A stretch of 64,000 nt of DNA from Elephas maximus indicus (Eukaryota; Chordata; Mammalia; Proboscidea; Elephantidae): positions 83,652,001 through 83,716,000 of the forward strand of contig NC_064820.1 of the NCBI RefSeq assembly GCF_024166365.1, given 5' to 3'. The notes under the pieces were generated by a model, which saw only the letters and a program-made list of their open reading frames with translations, ran no database searches and was not told the origin of the DNA. Below are positions 56,131-64,000 of the stretch, in pieces. A program made the translations under genes and the position numbers. Every line of letters begins with the position of its first letter. The stretch's first letter is position 1.

Positions 56131-57544
56131 TGGGCAGAGGCAGAAGGGGTGTGGGGGCCTGGAGGGCCTGGAGAAGCCATGTCAGCATTAGGGGAGGATG
56201 GAGCTGGTTGGTGGGTATGGGTTACAGTGGGCCATAAGCCCCTTGCCTACATGGCCACCCCACCCCTCAGAGGCCTGTGCAGAAGAAGCCCTGTGCCTGG
56301 AGAAGAATAAAATAGGGAGGCCTGACCACCATCAAAAATTCCCTCACCAGACTCATCCTGCCCCTTATTTCTGGATTTAAACTTGATTACTACAAGTTTG
56401 CTATTACACCCACACGACTTATTTAGAATCCTTCCTGTCCTTGGCTAAATCCTTACAACATGAAACAGGAGTGTCGGGAAAAATATGCCAGACATGAAGC
56501 TAATCAGAAAAAGGTGAGGAGGAATATTACAGCTGTTATTTATTAGCTGCAAGGGAAAAATAAAAATGCTCATAATTTTTCTATGTGCACTTCACATGAT
56601 ATATTTCAAATGAATCTAAGTTTATGATTTTCAGTTTACAAAGTCAGTTTCTCTAACATCTACTCACTCAGTCCATATTTGATATTTTAAAAGTCCTAGT
56701 GAAAAACAAGCTTTGATGTGGCTTGCTCAGCCTAGATAGAGTTCAAATGTTAATCATTATTGAATTGTGTATAATAAGTATCCAGAGAATGTGCTTGTGT
56801 TACAGAGAACTTCAACAGTTGGTTAATGTCTGACATTAGCTGGGAGTGTTAATTGAACAGTGTAAGCTGAAACAACAGAAAACAACCATACAAGGAGTCC
56901 TCAAACTCATGACCCTCCCAGTAAATTAAGCCATTTCTCTCTGAGGTGGGTTGAAGAACATACTTTGGCTTAAATTGAATCTGAATAAATAACCTCTTAT
57001 ACATTACTCATTCATTCACCTACAGAGCAGATATTTGTTTTGCTGATCACTCTATGTGCCAGATATTAAATCTTCAAAATGAATAAGCTAGAGTCCAGCA
57101 GGTAATAATCAAATAATTATGCTAAAAGACCATAAATTCTAAAACAGTGGAATAAGCATTTATTGACTGAATTAATGTACGAAGTGCTAGGAAATTCCAA
57201 AGGAGATACCAACCTTCCTGGGAGCTGGGCCCTAAAGGACTGAATGAATGTGACAGGTAAAGAAAGCATGGCAAAGATGTTCCAGGCAGAGGGGACGTCT
57301 CAAAAGTTTTCTTCTCCCTATGATATCTCCCTCCTTTTCAGTCTCTAATGGGAAAATACATGCAAAGCAATTAGCACAGTGCCTGGCACAGAGAAAATGC
57401 TCAATAGGGTTAGTTATTTTTGACATTCTTTTTCAGCCTCCATTTCTTTTTCTTCTTCTGTTTATCCTCCAAGGTTCTATGTTCAACATTCCCCTGGATA
57501 TGCTAGACTCCACAATCTTAACTCTTGCCCAAACAATTGTGCCT
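56131..57544. other. ARSB intron 6, single-copy
   Basis: No exon is recognised. 57140-57400 has L2/MIR-like scraps ('aataagcatttattgactga', 'gcacagtgcctggcacagag'). Confidence 0.45.
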
Positions 57545-57554
57545 AATCTCCAAC

Positions 57555-57717
57555 CAGAGCCCTGGTGGCAGAGTGGTTATGAGCACAGGCTGCTAATTAA
57601 AAGGCTGCCAGTTTGAATCTAACACCTGCTCCTTAGAAACCCCGTGGGGCAGCTCTACTCTGTTCTAGAGGTTCACTGTGAGTCAGAATCAATGGCAACT
57701 GTTTTTTTTTTTTTTAA
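57555..57717 (+). mobile_element. AfroSINE
   Basis: 'agagccctggtggcagagtg' to 'gagtcagaatcaatggcaac' plus a T run at 57701-57714. Confidence 0.9.
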
Positions 57718-58509
57718 TCTCTAACACAGCTGTGTCTCTAACCCAGGCTGACCTGCCCAGGCACCAAGTGGCCAAAGTCTAGACTTCTTCCCTCATTCAT
57801 GCACTGCACCTTCCATCATGCTCCATTCCTGCACTTGTAAATATGGAATTAGATATCCATCTCCTATTTCTGGCTTTGACTATCAAAACAGACTCAACCT
57901 CTTCAGCTCATCTCCCCAACCCAACTCTTCTAAAAACAGTTTAAGTACTCTCTCTGGCTCTGTAATCTTCCTGCTGCTCCCATGAGCAACTCTGACTGTT
58001 TTCAGCCCCATAACCAGGGTAAGGAGTTGGGGCAGGGCTCAGAAAAATCCTGTATAAATAACTGCCTATAAGATAGTGTCCATAGGCAGTTACTCTCCTC
58101 TGATGTCCCATAGGCATTGCAGTGTCCTGGAGTCCCAAGCTGGGTGCACTGTCTCCAGCTCTTCCTGCTGTAATTAAAGTGGTAGAGAGAAAGAGACAGG
58201 GGATGGAAACCTGGGCAGAACCAACACTGAAAGGCAAAACAGAGGGAAAGGAGCCCCCAAAACACAGAGGAGGAGGAGTTAGACTAGAAGAGTGCTACAG
58301 AAGTCAGTGGAAATATTCCAAAGAGAAACTGGTTAACGTTGAAGAGAGAGAAATACGTATGAGAATGCCGGAAAAGAGAGCACTGGATTTGGCAAATAGG
58401 GTGTCATTGATGACTGTGGAGACAACAGTCTTACTGGCCATGTATGAGGTTTACATTACTTTACCCAAAGAATTTGGTCTTTGCCCTTGGTTCCTGAGAG
58501 ACAACCTCT
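57718..58509. other. ARSB intron 6, single-copy
   Basis: No exon is recognised. The 129-codon + frame at 58122-58511 is Lys/Glu-rich without family features and is antisense to ARSB. Confidence 0.45.
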
Positions 58510-59060
58510 AAAACCTTAGATTTTTTCCAGTAATCGTAAGTGTCTTTGATGAGGGCTCCAGATCACACCTAACCTAACAGGTTATGCTAATGAGATGCCA
58601 GGCCAGAAAAACTCACTCTGTAATTTCAGCCTCATGATCACCTTGTGATATGGACCAACCTCAGGGGAGAGGGGCTAGAGCTTGAATTATATAACAAGAC
58701 CCCCAATAAAAGCTTGGCAATGGAAGCTACCTGGGCTTCCTGGTTGGTGAAAGACATTGATGCATGTGGGAGACTAGCATGTTACTTTTTGGGCCATGGA
58801 AGCACTTTGGGAACCCTCCCAGACCTCATCCTATGCATTCTTTTTGCTGTAATAAAACTGTAATTATAAGTATAGCACTTTCTGTGAGATCTGTGAGTCA
58901 TTCCAGCAAATTATTGAACTCAAGGGAGTACTGGGAGCCAGCAGGTCAGAAGTGAGGGGGCTGGGAACCCCTAACCTTATGGTTGGTTTCATGAGGGTAT
59001 AGAGGGAACCCCTGCATGTGCAGCCAGCAGGTCAGAGTGAGGGGAGCCCTGGGGACTTCC
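58510..59060 (+). mobile_element. Possible LTR-type relic
   Basis: 'cccccaataaaagcttggca', 'gtaataaaactgtaattata', 'gagatctgtgagtcattcca' and 'gcaaattattgaactcaagg' resemble a mammalian LTR-like repeat with polyadenylation signals and the following sequence. I cannot name the family or fix the ends. It is non-coding. Confidence 0.4.
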
Positions 59061-59889
59061 AAGCTTCCTGCTGCTGCCTGAGGTCTTAGGCAGACTTGTC
59101 ATTCTGGGGACTGTGCCCTTTAACTTGTGCTCACTGACCTAGTGCTGGGGGCGGGGCGGGGGGGAGGGTAGGATTAGAGGAAGAAGTGCTGCCTATGCAG
59201 CTGGTGTCAGAACAGAAGTGGCAGGGAAATGAAAAGTGGGGGTTTGTTATATCCTTACAGCATGTAACATACAATGCCCATGATAAACATGAATGTGAGG
59301 TCCAATATAACAAATACAGATAAAAGAGTGTGTATTTTCTCTAATCATCCTCAAATTAATGTGATAACAGTCATTTCCAGTTCTGACATCATTACTCATG
59401 TGCAACCACCCTCTCCATTGGGCTTCTGCCTCACAACAGGCTAATCGAATGCAGAACTGTGGCTTTCCATTGAATTCACATTTTTAGTCTGTCTCCCTCT
59501 AAATACAAGTTTTTTCAAGTAATTGGTAGAGTCCGTCAGCAAATAGCTATAAATAGGTACTGTGTGTATGAAAAAAAAAGGGAAAATAACCAAAAATATT
59601 CCTCCTCAGCCTATGATTGAGATGATGAGCATGGACTGGGCTGAGTCGTCTGTTCTCTGGCTGGGGATGAAAGAATAAAGACTCCCCCGCCCCCCAACAT
59701 GGCATTTAGTGAAATCCCAACCACACAGCCTCATGGTTCAAAATGCCTTGCTGAAGGCCACACTCTTCCTGTGCTGTGTGGCTCATATTCCAGTGTGCAG
59801 GAAAGACGTGTCTAGGCTCTGAAAGCATTTTTGGATAGGGATGAAATAAGGCTAATTTAATACTTAACTTGGAAAGGGGGCCCTGCCCA
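59061..59889. other. ARSB intron 6, single-copy
   Basis: No exon is recognised. A G-rich stretch lies at 59146-59166, on the strand antisense to ARSB. Confidence 0.45.
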
Positions 59890-60600
59890 CTGAATCAACC
59901 CATGATGACTGTCGGATGGGCCTGGTTTCCCTGCGCAGCTTGGTGATACCGCCCTTCGCGACCCTGGAAGCCCACGTTAGGGTAACACCGACAACAATTA
60001 CAATCCAGGAAACTGAAGCCTATTGGCACCCTTCCAATGATAGCCCTCCACGGCACTGCCATACCATAGTCCCCAAACCCCGGCATGCTATTGTAATCAC
60101 TGAAATGAGGGCCACAGGGTACTGCTTGCCAAAGGTAAAAAAGCAAATATCTGAGACTTTTTCTATCCTCCCGTTCTTGGCAGCAGCTCAGCTGAAACTA
60201 AGGATGTTTCATATTTTGAGAAGTATCAGAGTCTCATATGAACTAGGGTTCAGAGCACGATCTCTCTTTCCACTGAAAACTGGAAGCACATCTGAGACAG
60301 TAAGCAAAGAGGGTTTCTCTGATCTACAACTCATTGTGAGAGAGCAAAATATTCAGCAGGTGCCACTAGCTCTTCAGATCAGCTTTGAAGAGGTTTGATT
60401 CCAGAACACGCTCGCCTTAATGTTCATGAATTTTTAGGTGCTGATGTGAATTTGGCAGCACAATTATGGAATCCAACAGACAGATATCCTGAGATTCCTG
60501 AAGCTGCAGTCCTCACCCTAACAACCCCTATTAACTCTCACATCCATAATCCCAAAGTGCTCGCCGAGGATCGCTGATGTTAGATATCTCACACACATCC
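59890..60600. other. Unexplained non-repeat segment with open frames on both strands
   Basis: A 160-codon + frame (59916-60398), a 60-codon + frame (60395-60577) and an 83-codon minus frame (59895-60146) share this segment, which carries several CG dinucleotides and no known repeat. The proteins show no recognisable domains. A conserved non-coding element or decayed sequence is as likely as a gene. Confidence 0.3.
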
Positions 60601-62327
60601 GTGAAATGACTCAGAGAAAGGGCGGAATGTGAATCTGTGTGGGCCAACCCACTATGGAAATTTCAAAACTCTCTCCTTAACAGTGACTTTGCCCTGCCAT
60701 TTTGAAGCTCAAAGCAGGTGGGAGTGACTTAACCCTAAATATTACTACCCATTTCTTCCCCTTCCCCTCCTGCAGTGTTAACCTGCTCACATGAGGGAAG
60801 ACGTGTACAGCAAAACTCCACTTCTGAGACCCGGACGTGGAAAACTAATTAAGATGGGGCAATAAACAAGACAGAACTGAAGTTTCTATCTGATTCGAAT
60901 AGGAATGTTTAGAATCAGGTAGATTTGGAAATGAAATGGAGGGGCTACTATCATATCGGGGACTCACTTTACTAGAGGACAATACCCTACAAAGCCAGGA
61001 TATATTCTGAAAGTTTCGCTGGTTGGTCTGATGTCTGATGTCTTCTCCTGGCTCTAGCAGAGGTTTGTCACATAAAAAATCCTGGTAACATGGAAAATGT
61101 AAAAGACATACCGCCCCCCACCCCTGGCAACACTCCTACCCCCTGCAACCGCTTGCTTGGTTAAAATAAGGGTTGTGGAGAGCAAAGTGGGAATCTTAGC
61201 AACTGAACACTCCATGACAAACCCAGGGTCGGCCTGAGTGGGCAGAGGAAGCAGAGTAGGAAACTGCCTACAGACGGGTAAAGAGTTGCTGACAGTCTCT
61301 GCTCTTCACCAAATATGTCACCCACTGGCCTCCCTCTGGGGCTAGAATTCCCAACAAAAGCATCCTCCCACAACTGACAAAGACTTTGCATTTTAGAAGG
61401 GATTTTATGTTAAAATGATGACAACAACAACAGCATCTCAACAAGAGTTTTTTGAGCATCTGCTTTGTTCAAAAGATTGAGCAAGGTGTCACAGGAATTA
61501 TAAATAGAAAAGCATTAATTAATTGATTTAAAAAAATTTTTTGAGGATGTGCCTGGTACTATTTTTGATATTGGGAAAAGTCTCTCTATTCAAGAAGTTT
61601 AGAATGAATTGACAGATAAATACCAATATCAGGCAATACATGATAAATGCCAAAGGAGTGGTGAGACATAATTTAAGCATTAATGGAGCATCTGGAATTT
61701 ACATAAGCCATTGTGCAAAAGACTTTGGGGAGTAAGTGCTACAGAACGGCAGAGACAGAAAGCTTATTGCTGGTGGGCGGGGTAAGGAAAGGATTCCCAG
61801 AGAAGGGAACCTAGGTGGGGAGGGTGTGCATAGAAGGATCAGTAGGACTCAGAGAGGCAGATGGATAGAAAGAGGGTGGCCCAGGCAGAGGTGAATGACA
61901 TGAGGAGGAATTCACCAAGGCTCCACGGATTTTGGAGGATAGTTGGAAAGCTGGCTGGCAGGAGGAGGACAGGGTGAGAACATTTTGAAAACGATGGGTT
62001 GAGTCAGTTTCCCCTAAACCATAGAAGTTAGAGCCTAGAACTTCTTTCGGTAGCTAATTGGAAACCAGTGACATTTTCTGAGCAGGGGTGAAAGACATAC
62101 TTTAGAAAGATTCAGCTTCATGCTCACTGTACTCTGATTATTAAGTTTCCCATACGACTCAATACTGCGAAAATGCTCTTTATGACCACTGGGAGGGAAT
62201 ATTCTACATTGTAAGATCATAAATAAGTATTCTGTATCAGATGAGGAAGAAACCAACCAAAGAGTCTAGCTGTGCAAGTACTGAAACAGTCCAGGCCCAG
62301 GAGGTGGAGGGAAAAGCCTAATGACAA
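60601..62327. other. ARSB intron 6, single-copy with old repeat scraps
   Basis: No exon is recognised. 61740-62110 resembles a decayed ancient repeat ('agaagggaacctaggtgggg', 'gaaaccagtgacattttctg'). Confidence 0.4.
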
Positions 62328-62497
62328 GAAACCAAAACCAAACCCATTGCCATCGAGTCAATTCTGACTCATAGTGACCCTATAGAACAGAGCAGAACTG
62401 CCCCATAGAGTTTCCAAGGAGCGCCTGGTGGATTCAAACTGCCAACCTTTTGATTAGCAGCCGTAGTTCTTAACCACTACGCCACCAGGGTTTCCTA
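62328..62497 (-). mobile_element. AfroSINE
   Basis: 'aaacccattgccatcgagtc' to 'actacgccaccagggtttcc'. It looks like one of the less diverged copies. Confidence 0.93.
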
Positions 62498-63014
62498 ACG
62501 ACCAATAGAGCAGGAAAAAGTGAGGCAGCAAAAATGACCACCAGCCCTGCATGGCCATCAGGGAAAGAAGATGAAAACAATGAGAAGAATGTTACTTTTT
62601 CAGGGGAAGGATTAGTTTGGTTTTAAGCATATTGCATGACAGAAGCAATTGCATGCATAGGTTTATGATGCAGGTGCATTTCACTTCACATTTTTCAGTG
62701 CACTGGGAATGACACCAGAGCTCCACAGCATGGCCCACAGGCCCTGCATGATGTGCTATATTCCTTCCTGGGACTACCATCCAATCAGGTTCTGCAGTTA
62801 GGTGTATGCCAGTGGAATGTGAGTGGAAGTGGGCACACCACTGCCAGGCCCAGGCCCAGAAAACCCTCTTGTGCACAACTTCCCATGCAGACAAGCATGC
62901 TAGCCTTGGAAGGGCCACAAGATGGAGGGGCTGTGCTTCCTGAGACACTTATTGGGGGAGAGCTGTATACTGCTCAGGAATACTCATTTTGCACTTTACA
63001 TGAGTGAGAAATGA
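62498..63014. other. ARSB intron 6, single-copy
   Basis: No gene is recognised. Frames on both strands at 62592-63007 lack domain features. Confidence 0.4.
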
Positions 63015-63515
63015 ATGTCTATCTTATTTGAACTGTTAAGAGCTTTTGGTTTGTCACAGCAAATAATCCGTCACCTCTCCAGTGTCCTCTCACACCATTC
63101 CCCTCATTTAGTATATTCCGACCATACTGCTTTTCCTTCAGTTCTGCGGACACACTATGCTGTTAGTCCAGTCCAGTCCTTCCCTGCAGCAGGGGTCTTT
63201 GCCTTTGCTGCTCCTTCTACCTAGAACACTTGTGATAACTCTTGGCCTGGCTAGCTCCTTTCCCAGGCCTCAGATCAAATTATACTTCCTCAGAGTGCTT
63301 CTACTGATCTCCCAAATTAAATTAGGTCAACCCCTTTTGTAACACATACTACAATTCGTAATTAGGTATTTATTTACATGTTTATTTAATCTCCCTTTAA
63401 AAATATAAGAGCCAAAAAAGGAAGGGATCATGCCTATTTTGTTCACCAGTATATTGTACACTCAGCACCTTGCACGGTGCAGGTGTTTGATAAATATTTT
63501 TGAATAAATGAATGG
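63015..63515 (+). mobile_element. L2 LINE 3' part
   Basis: 'gcctttgctgctccttctac', 'cctcagatcaaattatactt', 'ttcaccagtatattgtacac' and 'tttttgaataaatgaatggc' follow the L2 3' end over about 400 bp. Confidence 0.75.
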
Positions 63516-63910
63516 CCTGGAGCTCAAAAAAGAAGCTCTGATGAGATGTGAGAGTGATATAAATACAGACTAGACAGATGGAGGGTGGGGAGAGCGGAGC
63601 AGAGAGCTGAGACAGAACTTAGGGAAATGTGCGCTTGGGTGGGGCATCTACAACTCCGTTTCACTGGGTGGTTGCCATCTCCACACCCCTAAAAAGAGTC
63701 AGCGTAAACGAATAAGGTTTAGAGAAAAGGAACTAGGATAATTAGGAGAAAATCATTCTAGAATAAAGAATGTTAGAGCTGTGGATAATATCTCATCTGA
63801 GCGCCCCTTTGCATAGATGAGAAAATGGAAGTTTATTTCCTTGACTCAGTTTACCCAGCTAGTTTGTACCCAAGGTGGGAATTGCTTGTCAGGCATCAGC
63901 TCTGTATTAA
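63516..63910. other. ARSB intron 6, single-copy
   Basis: A MIR-like scrap lies at 63800-63880 ('gcatagatgagaaaatggaa', 'cccagctagtttgtaccc'). Nothing else is seen. Confidence 0.4.
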
Positions 63911-64000
63911 CCCAAAACCCATCACCGACGACTAAGTTTTGATTCATAGCAACCCTATCGGACAGAGTAGAACTGCCCCATAGGGCTTCCAAGGAGTGGC
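63911..64000 (-). mobile_element. AfroSINE, cut by window end
   Basis: The tail half of a minus-strand SINE: 'aacccatcaccgacgactaa' then 'gtagaactgccccatagggc'. The head lies beyond 64000. Confidence 0.9.

Noticed and set aside
58122..58511. 129-codon + frame in ARSB intron 6
   Set aside because: Lys/Glu-rich text without motifs, with no exon signals; it is likely chance.
59146..59166. G-rich run as a possible G-quadruplex
   Set aside because: It is short, on the strand antisense to ARSB and in mid-intron with no regulatory context.
62592..63007. Overlapping frames on opposite strands
   Set aside because: They are mutually antisense with no family features, in single-copy intron next to an L2.
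45379..64000. Search for ARSB exon 6 (expected 71 nt, encoding the text before Cys405)
   Set aside because: I found no minus-strand match to the expected residues in this interval; the exon probably lies beyond the window. A short exon could be missed by eye.

Overview
The window is nuclear DNA from a placental mammal and reads as afrotherian, most likely elephant. The main reason is the dense population of one tRNA-derived SINE family whose tail carries the motif 'gagtcggaatcgactcgac' (AfroSINE, known from elephants, hyraxes, sirenians and relatives). It sits beside an RTE-type LINE with a matching 3' tail and a lineage-type L1 with a long 3' UTR. Ancient placental repeats (MIR, L2, MLT1, MER5-like, old L1) are scattered between them. 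There is no prokaryotic gene organisation, CRISPR array or operon.

The only protein-coding gene I can support is ARSB (arylsulfatase B, N-acetylgalactosamine-4-sulfatase), on the minus strand. Its last two coding exons are present: exon 7 at 45256-45378 (123 nt, phase 1 to phase 1) and exon 8 at 43614-43879 (266 nt including the stop). The intron between them is a 1,376-bp GT-AG intron. A plausible 3' UTR runs down to about 42.47 kb. Everything from 45,379 to the window end is then intron 6 of ARSB, and everything below about 42.4 kb is DNA downstream of the gene.

Layout: 0.3-2.0 kb holds an internally deleted RTE LINE. 2.67-17.14 kb is one nested retrotransposon locus: a full-length minus-strand L1 with matching target-site duplications 14.4 kb apart, opened up by a second 5.2-kb L1, a 0.45-kb L1 3' fragment, an AfroSINE and a 0.5-kb interspersed repeat. 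Its 5' UTR contains about seven tandem monomers of about 180 bp. 17-42 kb is single-copy DNA with RTE fragments, SINEs, an old L1, an MLT1 LTR, a long inverted repeat (27.4-28.1 kb), a pair of direct repeats (30.6 and 32.4 kb) and a split DNA transposon (31.7-32.8 kb). 42.4-45.4 kb is the 3' end of ARSB. 45.4-64 kb is ARSB intron 6 with old L1 copies, about ten SINEs and SINE-like fragments, MIR and L2.

No protein-coding mobile element here looks competent: reverse-transcriptase and endonuclease active-site residues are mutated, and the frames are broken. I found no new multi-gene system. The observations most worth following are the L1 5' UTR monomer array, the inverted SINE pair around the frame-neutral ARSB exon 7, an extra N-glycosylation sequon in ARSB, and the long hairpin-forming repeats.
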